Below are positions 1 to 6,212 of a DNA stretch of 54,380 bases, piece by piece. A model generated the notes under the pieces. That model was not told the origin of the DNA, made no database searches, and was given only the letters and a program-made list of their open reading frames with translations. The first letter of the stretch is position 1. Each line of letters begins with the position of its first letter. This stretch comes from Paludibacteraceae bacterium (lineage in GTDB: Bacteria > Bacteroidota > Bacteroidia > Bacteroidales > Paludibacteraceae), in NCBI GenBank assembly GCA_017387515.1, contig JAFOFC010000017.1, positions 1 to 54,380 on the forward strand, in the 5' to 3' direction. Both the position numbers and the translations under genes were made by a program.

Positions 1-107
1 CTGACGACATTTGGTGGAGGTCGGAAAAAGATTTATATGTGCAAAAACGTTAAGCAAAATGTGTTGTTTGAGCGAAGCGAGTTCACATTTTGTAGTTTTT
101 GTATGTG
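1..107 (+). repeat. Hairpin repeat family C, copy 1
   Basis: About 107 bp that recur at 3033-3139 with only two mismatches. The core is a stem CAAAATGTG (55-63) with CACATTTTG (84-92), extended by CAAAAAC (42-48) with GTTTTTG (95-101), around a loop containing GAGCGAAGCGAG. The copy may start before the window. Confidence 0.85.
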
Positions 108-137
108 TAAATCCCGACCGGAAACCAAGTCGGAAGA

Positions 138-205
138 TGCATCGCCGAAACATGAATTGGTGAGGCGGTGAGGCGATGCAATGAAAAGACATCGTGATTG
201 AGCGG
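138..205 (+). repeat. Octamer pair and 45-bp exact repeat
   Basis: Bases 161-205 are identical over 45 bp to 38645-38689. They include two 8-bp units GGTGAGGC (159-174). TGCATCGCC (138-146) and GGCGATGCA (172-180) form a perfect 9-bp inverted repeat. The repeat ends 11 bp before the start codon of the first gene, so that gene's upstream region is repeat-derived and no TAnnTTTG promoter is visible. Confidence 0.75.
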
Positions 206-216
206 TGATACTTGAT

Positions 217-939
217 ATGAAAAAGACAATACTGATACTATTATTTTTGTGCAGCCTGGCTAAGATTCAAGCACAAAGCGCACTAAGCACCTACGTAAGC
301 GTGGGCAACAACCCCATAGCCGGAACGTACGCCAACGTGGATATTAACGCAAACTACCACTACAAAGGTTTTGACTTTTTGCTAGGATTAGGCGTAACAT
401 CGGCCCCCGAAAACAAACTTACCTTTCATGCCTTTGATATACAAGTAGATTACCTATTTAACATCCCTAAATTTCCGCTAGAGGTAACCTTTAGGTACCT
501 ACTAAACCCACACCGCACCTCTTTGATACGCGAACACAACTGGTGCATCTCTGCCGCCTATTGCCACCCCCACGTAGAAGTAGAATTAGGCTACAACATC
601 AAATACAATTACGCCGTTACCGACAACATAGGCCAAGCAGAATTTGCCAACTTTTTATACCGCGTTCAAGCCTACGCATGGAAAAAAGGGAACCCCTACA
701 ACATTACTCTTGGCGCTAAAAACTACGATATTATGGCCGTAGGACACGCCATAGAGCCCATTGTATTTGTAGGCGGAAGCTACTCGTACCCCAAAAACGT
801 AACCTACCAACTAGAGGGGTTGTACCAACCCTGCGGACTAGGCAATCTACTAATGAACACCTACGATTGGAAAGTACGCATAGCGGTTATTTGGAACTTT
901 AGCGAAAAAATTAAACAAACGGCACTGCAACAACCATGA
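217..939 (+). CDS. Putative outer-membrane or periplasmic beta-strand-rich protein, unknown function
   Basis: 240 residues. An in-frame GTG lies at 205, but the ATG at 217 starts a clean signal peptide (MKKTILILLFLCSLAKIQAQ), so 217 is preferred. The mature part has alternating aromatic and polar stretches (for example FDFLLGLGV, VEVELGYNIKYNY, ITLGAKNYDI, YQLEGLYQP) and ends in a strand-like WKVRIAVIWNF, as in small outer-membrane beta-barrels. No catalytic motif was recognised. The stop overlaps the next gene's ATG by 4 bp (ATGA), so it is probably translationally coupled to the lipoprotein phosphoesterase. The family is not recognised and the barrel assignment is inferred from strand pattern only. 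Confidence 0.7.
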   Translation: MKKTILILLFLCSLAKIQAQSALSTYVSVGNNPIAGTYANVDINANYHYKGFDFLLGLGVTSAPENKLTFHAFDIQVDYLFNIPKFPLEVTFRYLLNPHRTSLIREHNWCISAAYCHPHVEVELGYNIKYNYAVTDNIGQAEFANFLYRVQAYAWKKGNPYNITLGAKNYDIMAVGHAIEPIVFVGGSYSYPKNVTYQLEGLYQPCGLGNLLMNTYDWKVRIAVIWNFSEKIKQTALQQP

Positions 940-1766
940 AAAACCTTAAAAAATCCCTTTTCACCCTGCTTTTACTAGCCGTTTTGTCATCGTGCGAAGA
1001 CACAAACATTAGCAACCTATTTTATACCCCCTGCGACGTAGACCATCGATTTGAACAATCCATAGCCTACAACCAAGCACATCCTACCTGCACCCTACAG
1101 GTTGACAATGACAACTATGCATTTTGGATTACCAGCGACCTACACATAAAAGAGAGCACCCCACCCTATGTAGAACAGTTTCTAAAAAACGCAGGCAAAG
1201 ACAGCGCCCAATTTATTGTGTACAACGGTGACATTTACCATGGTCAAGAAGCATACGCCACCTACGCTAGCCAAGTACTGCATAGCCAAAGCCCACTGCC
1301 CGCATTCTACGTAGCAGGCAACCACGATTTATACTTTGGATGGGACATCTACCAAAACAACTTTGGATCGTCTACCTATACCGCCATTATCCAAACTCCA
1401 GCAGGCAACGATTTGCTCATCATGTTAGAATCGGCCAGCGCTACCCTAGGCAATAGCCAATACAAATGGTTGCAAGAACAGCTAAAACAACGAGGAAACT
1501 ACCGCCATTGCTTTGTATTTACCCATACCAACCTACAGTACCAACACATTACCAACGGTGTGTTTATGGCCGACGAAGCACATGCTTTATATAGACTATT
1601 TAGCGAGAATAAGGTAAGCGCCGTTTTTACCGGTCACTCGCACGTAGAAAACCAACAAACCCTGTTGGGAGTACAATACATCACAACAGGGTCGTTAAAG
1701 AATGGTCAGTTAGGTATGGTAAACGTAACCGATAACGAAGTAAGGGTTGAATTCAAACACCTATAA
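936..1766 (+). CDS. Calcineurin-like metallophosphoesterase lipoprotein
   Basis: 276 residues. The N-terminus is a lipoprotein signal with lipobox LSSC (Cys20), so the protein is probably anchored in the envelope. Metallophosphoesterase motifs appear in order: SDLH (dimetal ligands), NGDIYHG, GNHDLYF, FTHTN and TGHSHVE. This is the full set of the calcineurin-like fold, which hydrolyses phosphomonoesters or diesters with two metal ions. The substrate cannot be told from sequence. It overlaps the upstream beta-strand-rich gene by 4 bp, suggesting an envelope-linked role, and it converges on rnhA with only 2 bp between the stops. Confidence 0.85.
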   Translation: MKNLKKSLFTLLLLAVLSSCEDTNISNLFYTPCDVDHRFEQSIAYNQAHPTCTLQVDNDNYAFWITSDLHIKESTPPYVEQFLKNAGKDSAQFIVYNGDIYHGQEAYATYASQVLHSQSPLPAFYVAGNHDLYFGWDIYQNNFGSSTYTAIIQTPAGNDLLIMLESASATLGNSQYKWLQEQLKQRGNYRHCFVFTHTNLQYQHITNGVFMADEAHALYRLFSENKVSAVFTGHSHVENQQTLLGVQYITTGSLKNGQLGMVNVTDNEVRVEFKHL

Positions 1767-1768
1767 AA

Positions 1769-2389
1769 CTACTTACGGCCAAAATCGGCAGGAATTTCGC
1801 CCCACTTTGGGGTATCCCATTTTAAAATCTTAGTAGTGTACGTATTATTTTGCAACCAACGTTCGGCAGCCTCGATGCGCTCAAAAACAGCCGCATTCTG
1901 AGGCGTCCTTTCCAGCTTGGTTTTGCATTTTTTGGCCCTAACCCACGCTTGCGCCGTTACACTATCAGAATAAATGGGCATATTGCTACCCTTTTGCTTA
2001 AGCAACGCCAAACCATGCACAATGGCCAAAAACTCGCCAATATTATTAGTAGCCTCTTTGTACACGCCTTGAATAAAAATTTGCTGCCCCGTTTTAACAT
2101 ACACCCCACGGTATTCCATATCGCCAGGATTACCACTACAAGCAGCGTCTACTGCCAAACTGTCGGCTATAATCTGAGGATGCTGTGTAGGCGTAGCTTG
2201 CTTATCTAATTTTGGTTTAACAAATTGCCAATAATTGCCTTGCAGGGCCTTCTCGGCCTCCTCGCGCGTATCGAACGATTTGTATTTGGCCCCTTCTACC
2301 CCTTTAACCTGCTCCTCGCACTCTTTCCAGGAAGCATACACGCCAGGGCTTTTGCCACTCCATACGGTATAGAATTTTGTTTTAGACAT
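1769..2389 (-). CDS. rnhA: Ribonuclease HI with N-terminal viroplasmin-like domain
   Basis: 206 residues. Residues 1-50 (KFYTVWSGKSPGVYASWKEC) are the caulimovirus-viroplasmin / eukaryotic RNase H1 N-terminal hybrid-binding domain. The RNase H fold follows, with likely catalytic acids D81 (AVDAA), E119 (NNIGEF), D142 (YSDS) and a C-terminal Asp near 202 (IPADFGRK). It cleaves RNA in RNA:DNA hybrids, removing primers and R-loops. This hybrid architecture is common in Bacteroidetes and Firmicutes. An octamer repeat tract (2400-2447) comes within 11 bp of the start codon, and no TAnnTTTG box is visible upstream. Confidence 0.93.
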   Translation of the reverse strand: MSKTKFYTVWSGKSPGVYASWKECEEQVKGVEGAKYKSFDTREEAEKALQGNYWQFVKPKLDKQATPTQHPQIIADSLAVDAACSGNPGDMEYRGVYVKTGQQIFIQGVYKEATNNIGEFLAIVHGLALLKQKGSNMPIYSDSVTAQAWVRAKKCKTKLERTPQNAAVFERIEAAERWLQNNTYTTKILKWDTPKWGEIPADFGRK

Positions 2390-2399
2390 ATTAATTGTT

Positions 2400-2447
2400 G
2401 ACTAATCGGTGAATCGACTAATCGACTAATCGGTGAATCGGTGAAAG
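2400..2447. repeat. Tandem 8-bp repeat tract (6 units)
   Basis: Six consecutive octamers without indels: GACTAATC, GGTGAATC, GACTAATC, GACTAATC, GGTGAATC, GGTGAAAG. The words GACTAATC and GGTGAATC recur in the same register at 38387-38418. The tract lies directly upstream of rnhA. Confidence 0.9.
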
Positions 2448-2456
2448 TTTGTGCAA

Positions 2457-2556
2457 GCCGAGAGCAGAGTCAAACTTGTTTGAACTATGCCGAGGCGCCG
2501 CCAAACTTCATGAGGGCGAAGCCCGAATAATCGACTAATCGGTGTTTAGGCGATTA
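2457..2556 (+). repeat. Hairpin repeat family B (copy B1) plus octamers
   Basis: Arms GCCGAGAGCAGA and ACTATGCCGAGGC flank a palindromic core TCAAAC-TT-GTTTGA (2470-2483). Downstream sequence (to about 2515) is shared, in reverse complement, with the copy at 14027-14107. Three octamers follow (GACTAATC, GGTGTTTA, GGCGATTA; 2533-2556), and these contain the stop codon of the DUF454 gene. Confidence 0.8.
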
Positions 2557-2912
2557 CTAGGGTACGACAAGATGTGCCAGGTTACGCCAATGGCAATTAC
2601 AACAAGCAACACGCGAACCCACCACAAATGTACAAAAAAGAGAGCAGAAGTGCCAATGGTTAGCCACAACATACTAATGGCGTACACCTTAATACGCACC
2701 GGTATGCATTTATTCTCTTGAAAGTTTTTAATATAAGGACCTAAATGCTTGCTTTGTAACAAACGCTTGTGCCAATTAGGCGCACTACGCAAGTAACAAT
2801 AGGCCGTGAGCAACAAAAAAGGCGTAGTAGGCAGCACGGGCAATACAATGCCCAACAACCCCAATAGCAACGAGACGGTTCCTACTATGCGCAACACTAT
2901 TTTTAGTATCAT
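2535..2912 (-). CDS. DUF454 (YbaN-like) inner-membrane protein
   Basis: 125 residues. The N-terminus (LRIVGTVSLLLGLLGIVLPVLPTTPFLLL) followed by a cytoplasmic segment with PNWHKRLL and LGPYIKNF is the DUF454/YbaN signature. There are two to three membrane spans: about 7-40, 78-95 and 97-115. Function is unknown. The last residues and the stop codon are encoded by an octamer repeat tract (2533-2556), so the C-terminus is probably non-native sequence. A -7 box lies only 4 bp before the ATG, suggesting a nearly leaderless transcript. Confidence 0.88.
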   Translation of the reverse strand: MILKIVLRIVGTVSLLLGLLGIVLPVLPTTPFLLLTAYCYLRSAPNWHKRLLQSKHLGPYIKNFQENKCIPVRIKVYAISMLWLTIGTSALFFVHLWWVRVLLVVIAIGVTWHILSYPSNRLNTD

Positions 2913-2916
2913 GGCG

Positions 2917-2924
2917 CAAAGATA
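2917..2924 (-). promoter_or_regulatory. -7 box of the DUF454 gene
   Basis: TATCTTTG on the minus strand fits the Bacteroidetes TAnnTTTG -7 element, 4 bp from the ATG. No TTG lies at the -33 position: that region is the octamer array beginning at 2934. Confidence 0.6.
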
Positions 2925-2933
2925 ATAATTTTT

Positions 2934-3029
2934 GGTGATTCGGTTATTCGGTGATGCGGTGATTCGGTGAGTCGGTGAGTCGATGTTTAGTTGTTTAGGC
3001 GTTTAGGCGTTTAGTCGTTGAGGCGATTC
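2934..3029. repeat. Tandem 8-bp repeat tract (12 units)
   Basis: Twelve octamers in perfect register over 96 bp. They drift from GGTGATTC and GGTGAGTC through GATGTTTA and GTTGTTTA to GGCGTTTA, GTCGTTGA and GGCGATTC. It ends 3 bp before the family C repeat at 3033. It fills the left part of the 517-bp gap between the DUF454 gene and recA. Confidence 0.92.
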
Positions 3030-3032
3030 AAT

Positions 3033-3139
3033 CTGACGACATTTGGTGGAGGTCGGAAATAGATTTTTATGTGCAAAAACGTTAAGCAAAATGTGTTGTT
3101 TGAGCGAAGCGAGTTCACATTTTGTAGTTTTTGTATGTG
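3033..3139 (+). repeat. Hairpin repeat family C, copy 2
   Basis: Near-identical to 1-107 (two substitutions). Stem CAAAATGTG (3087-3095) with CACATTTTG (3116-3124). A short open frame across it (3043-3264) is not considered a gene. Confidence 0.88.
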
Positions 3140-3160
3140 AAAATTATTCCATGTTTTTTC

Positions 3161-3237
3161 TCGTGACTCGGCATAATCAATGCAAGCATTGCTTCTGCTC
3201 TCGCTGCTCAAGAAACTCGACAGGCTCAGGGACCGAA
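3161..3237 (-). repeat. Hairpin repeat family B (copy B2) joined to half of repeat A
   Basis: Read on the minus strand: CGGTCCCTGAGCCTGTCGA (left half of repeat A), then GTTTCTTGAGCAGCGAGAGC, then the palindromic core CAATGC-TT-GCATTG (3178-3191), then ATTATGCCGAGTC. The same junction between A and B occurs at 38279/38280, so it is a shared insertion product. Confidence 0.85.
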
Positions 3238-3264
3238 TTGAGGTTGAGGCGTTGCGATTTTTGA

Positions 3265-3293
3265 GTAGGGACGCACGAACCGTGCGTCCCTAC
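3265..3293. repeat. Perfect 13-bp hairpin (GTAGGGACGCACG)
   Basis: GTAGGGACGCACG (3265-3277), loop AAC, CGTGCGTCCCTAC (3281-3293). No T-run follows, so it is more likely an interspersed palindromic repeat than a terminator. It is followed by GTTGCGAAGCAAC (3314-3326), a short word that recurs at about 38868-38880. Confidence 0.8.
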
Positions 3294-3373
3294 TTTAGGA
3301 GTTTTAACGATTTAACGTTGCGAAGCAACAAGAAATTTTATTAACAAAACAGAAAGAAATGGCATTTTTTTAC

Positions 3374-3381
3374 TACATTTG
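3374..3381 (+). promoter_or_regulatory. Possible -7 box of recA
   Basis: TACATTTG matches TAnnTTTG, 48 bp before the recA ATG. No -33 TTG is visible at the expected distance. Confidence 0.45.
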
Positions 3382-3429
3382 CAAGAGTGATATTTCATCT
3401 TAATTATTAATCTAAAAAATCAACATTTT

Positions 3430-4464
3430 ATGGCAACTCAAGACAAAAAAGAAGCAAAAGTAATGCCCAATGCAGAAAAACTAAAAGCCTTGCAATTGGC
3501 AATCGACAAAATTGAAAAAGACCACGGTAAAGGTACCATCATGAAATTAGGCGACGACAAAGTAGTAGACGTACCTGTAATTTCTACCGGTTCTGTGGGT
3601 TTAAATATAGCACTAGGTGTGGGCGGTTTTCCACGCGGTAGGGTAATTGAAATTTATGGCCCCGAATCGTCAGGTAAAACCACCTTGGCCATCCACGCCA
3701 TTGCCGAAGCACAAAAAGCCGGTGGCATTGCCGCTATCATCGACGCCGAACACGCGTTTGACCGTTTCTATGCCGAAAAACTAGGCGTAGACATCGACAA
3801 CCTGTTTATTTCACAACCCGACGACGGCGAACAAGCCCTAGAAATTGCCGACCAATTGATCCGTTCATCGGCCATTGACATCATTGTTATTGACTCGGTA
3901 GCAGCCCTTACCCCAAAAGCCGAAATTGAAGGCGACATGGGCGAAAACAAAGTTGGTTTGCAAGCGCGCTTGATGTCGCAAGCGTTGCGTAAACTAACCG
4001 CTAACATTAACCGCACCAATACCTGCTGTATTTTCATCAACCAATTACGCGAAAAAATTGGCGTTATGTTTGGCAACCCCGAAACTACCACCGGTGGTAA
4101 TGCCCTTAAATTTTACGCTTCTATTCGTTTGGACATTCGCCGCACCAGCCAAATTAAAGACGGCGACGAAGTAATTGGCAACCAAACCCGCGTTAAGATT
4201 GTAAAAAACAAAGTAGCCCCTCCATTCCGCAAAGCCGAATTCGACATCATGTTTGGCGAAGGCATCTCGCGCGTAGGCGAAATTATCGACCTGGGTGTAG
4301 AAATGGGCATCATCAAAAAAAGCGGATCGTGGTTTAGCTATGGCGAAACCAAATTGGCACAAGGTAGAGACGCTGTTAAGCGATTGCTATCGGATAATCC
4401 CGAACTAAGTGCCGAATTGGAAGAAAAAATCATGGCGACTATTAATAATAAAGAAGCAGAATAA
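3430..4464 (+). CDS. recA: RecA recombinase
   Basis: 344 residues, the usual RecA length. Walker A is GPESSGKTT (from residue 77), Walker B ends in [10 protein letters not shown], loop L1 is [18 protein letters not shown], and the L2 region contains [18 protein letters not shown]. It catalyses ATP-dependent strand exchange and activates LexA-type autocleavage. The acidic C-terminal tail ([19 protein letters not shown]) is typical. It is followed by a long imperfect inverted repeat rather than a simple terminator, then by rlmB on the same strand. Confidence 0.98.
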   Translation: MATQDKKEAKVMPNAEKLKALQLAIDKIEKDHGKGTIMKLGDDKVVDVPVISTGSVGLNIALGVGGFPRGRVIEIYGPESSGKTTLAIHAIAEAQKAGGIAAIIDAEHAFDRFYAEKLGVDIDNLFISQPDDGEQALEIADQLIRSSAIDIIVIDSVAALTPKAEIEGDMGENKVGLQARLMSQALRKLTANINRTNTCCIFINQLREKIGVMFGNPETTTGGNALKFYASIRLDIRRTSQIKDGDEVIGNQTRVKIVKNKVAPPFRKAEFDIMFGEGISRVGEIIDLGVEMGIIKKSGSWFSYGETKLAQGRDAVKRLLSDNPELSAELEEKIMATINNKEAE

Positions 4465-4473
4465 TCCATAACC

Positions 4474-4593
4474 GAGGATGAATAAAAAGTGTATTTTGTC
4501 GTTACGTTCGCCCTCAAAATGCTCATTTACGCCAAGTAAACTCCGCTTTTTCAGGCATCACGTGCCTAAAACTACATCTTTTTATTCAACCTC
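4474..4593 (+). other. Long-range stem between recA and rlmB
   Basis: GAGG-AT-GAATAAAAAG (4474-4489) can pair with CTTTTTATTC-AA-CCTC (4578-4593): 10 + 4 bp closing an 88-nt interior. Inside are two small hairpins, TTTAC-gccaa-GTAAA and AGGCA-tcacg-TGCCT. It could act as a transcript-end or processing structure. Function is inferred only. Confidence 0.5.
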
Positions 4594-4601
4594 TCAATAG
4601 T

Positions 4602-5384
4602 ATGTACAACAAGAACTTTAAACGCAACAACGCCCCCCGCAAAAATAACGAATCGGGCAACAAAATGATTTTTGGTATTCGTGCCATTATCGAAACCATC
4701 GAAGCTGGTCACGAAATTGACAAAATCTTACTAAAAAAAGATATCCAAAGTGAATTATCGCAAGAATTGTTTGCAGCGGTAAAAGGCAGAAACATTCCTG
4801 TGGTGCGCGTACCGGTAGAAAAAATAGACCGCATTAGCAACAACAAAAACCACCAAGGAGCAGTAGCGTTTATATCGCCCGTTGCCTACCAACGCATTAC
4901 CCACCTTATTCCACAATTGTACGAAGACGCCAAGTGTCCCTTTATTGTGGTACTAGATGGCGTTACCGATGTACGCAACTTTGGCGCCATTGCCCGTACC
5001 TGCGAATGCGCAGGCGTGGATGCCATCATGATTCCCCAATTGGGCAGTGCCAGCATCAATGCCGACGCCATTAAAACATCGGCAGGCGCCTTGTTATCGC
5101 TACCCGTTTGCCGCGAACACAACCTAGCCGCCATGGTAAACTTTTTAAAAGAATGCGGACTAAGGGTATTTGCCGCATCCGAAAAAGCCACACAAACCTA
5201 CACTGAAGCCGACTATGCGGGCCCTATTGCCCTTGTAATGGGTTCTGAAGACGTAGGCATATCGCCCGAAATTTTAGAACTTTGCGACGAGCACGTTAGC
5301 ATTCCTATTAACGGCAACATTTCGTCGCTCAACGTATCGGTAGCCGCAGGTATTCTAATTTACGAAGCGGTAAAGGGAAGATGA
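4602..5384 (+). CDS. rlmB: 23S rRNA (guanosine-2'-O)-methyltransferase, SpoU/TrmH family
   Basis: 260 residues. A basic leader (about 1-20) is followed by the substrate-binding domain beginning IFGIRAIIETI. The SPOUT trefoil-knot catalytic domain has motif 1 (DVRNFGAIARTCECAGV), motif 2 (ALVMGSEDVGIS) and motif 3 (IPINGNISSLNVSVAAG). The family methylates the ribose of a 23S rRNA guanosine using S-adenosylmethionine (G2251 for E. coli RlmB). The exact target here is inferred, and TrmH-like tRNA methylation is the alternative. The stop overlaps the next gene's start (ATGA), coupling it to a second RNA-modification enzyme. Confidence 0.9.
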   Translation: MYNKNFKRNNAPRKNNESGNKMIFGIRAIIETIEAGHEIDKILLKKDIQSELSQELFAAVKGRNIPVVRVPVEKIDRISNNKNHQGAVAFISPVAYQRITHLIPQLYEDAKCPFIVVLDGVTDVRNFGAIARTCECAGVDAIMIPQLGSASINADAIKTSAGALLSLPVCREHNLAAMVNFLKECGLRVFAASEKATQTYTEADYAGPIALVMGSEDVGISPEILELCDEHVSIPINGNISSLNVSVAAGILIYEAVKGR

Positions 5385-6046
5385 ACGTACTATACGAAGA
5401 TAATCATATTATTATCGTTAACAAGGCCAGTGGCGAGATTGTACAAGGCGACAAAACCGGCGACACCCCGTTGGTAGAAACTGTACGAGCCTACATTAAA
5501 GACAAATACAACAAGCCAGGCAATGTTTTTTGTGGTTTAACCCATCGATTAGACCGCCCCGTAAGTGGTGTGGTTATCTTTGCCAAAACCAGCAAAGCCC
5601 TAGAGCGCATCAACAACATGCTCAAAAACCACGAAATTAAGAAAACCTACTGGGCCATTGTAAAGAATACGCCAAAACAAGCATCAGGCACATTGGTTAA
5701 CTATTTGGTACGCAACGAAAAACAAAACAAATCGTACGCTTATAATACCGAAAAACCTAACTCAAAACGAGCTGAATTGAATTACCAAATTATTGGCCAA
5801 TCAGACCGTTACACCTTGCTAGAAGTAAACCTAATAACGGGACGTCATCATCAAATTAGGTGTCAATTGGCCGCTATGGGTTGCCCTATTAAAGGCGATT
5901 TAAAATACGGTTTTGCCCGCTCCAACCCCGACGGCAGCATTAGTCTGCACGCCCGCAGCGTTGAATTTACCCACCCCGTATCCAAAGAACTTATCCACGT
6001 AGAAGCTCCTACCCCTGTAGACAATTTGTGGAAAGCCTTACAATAA
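5381..6046 (+). CDS. RluA-family pseudouridine synthase
   Basis: 221 residues, with no N-terminal S4 domain. The catalytic motif HRLDRPVSGVVIFAKTSKA includes the nucleophile Asp58. Later conserved elements are ITGRHHQIRCQLAAMGCPI and the GDLKYGF block. It isomerises uridine to pseudouridine in rRNA or tRNA; the target site cannot be assigned. It overlaps rlmB by 4 bp and is followed by a strong terminator, so the two form a short RNA-modification operon. Confidence 0.93.
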   Translation: MNVLYEDNHIIIVNKASGEIVQGDKTGDTPLVETVRAYIKDKYNKPGNVFCGLTHRLDRPVSGVVIFAKTSKALERINNMLKNHEIKKTYWAIVKNTPKQASGTLVNYLVRNEKQNKSYAYNTEKPNSKRAELNYQIIGQSDRYTLLEVNLITGRHHQIRCQLAAMGCPIKGDLKYGFARSNPDGSISLHARSVEFTHPVSKELIHVEAPTPVDNLWKALQ

Positions 6047-6089
6047 TCAATAAAAAAAGCGACCTTAACGGTTGCTTTTTTTATTGATT
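6045..6089 (+). terminator. Rho-independent terminator after the RluA-type gene
   Basis: AATCAATAAAAAAAGC...GCTTTTTTTATTGATT forms a near-perfect stem with a GACC/GGTT segment and loop TTAAC, ending in a T-run. Confidence 0.9.
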
Positions 6090-6090
6090 A

Positions 6091-6121
6091 TTGCATTTTT
6101 TGACAATCTTTCGTATTTTTG
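6091..6121 (+). promoter_or_regulatory. Promoter of pulA
   Basis: TTG (6091-6093), 20-bp spacer, TATTTTTG (6114-6121): a full match to the Bacteroidetes -33/-7 consensus. It starts directly after the preceding terminator and leaves a leader of roughly 85 nt before the pulA ATG. Confidence 0.75.
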
Positions 6122-6212
6122 CCACAATTATGCAAACCAATGGCCTATGAATAAATCTTTTACACGCTAAACCTTATACAATTGTATATCCACCTTAACA
6201 TCAAATAAAACC

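Noticed and set aside
3011..3264. Short open frames on both strands between the DUF454 gene and recA
   Set aside because: They run through octamer tracts and hairpin repeats, carry no recognisable motifs, and similar frames arise wherever the repeats occur.
3265..3293. GTAGGGACGCACG hairpin as a rho-independent terminator
   Set aside because: No T-run follows on either strand and no gene ends next to it. It is better treated as an interspersed palindromic repeat.
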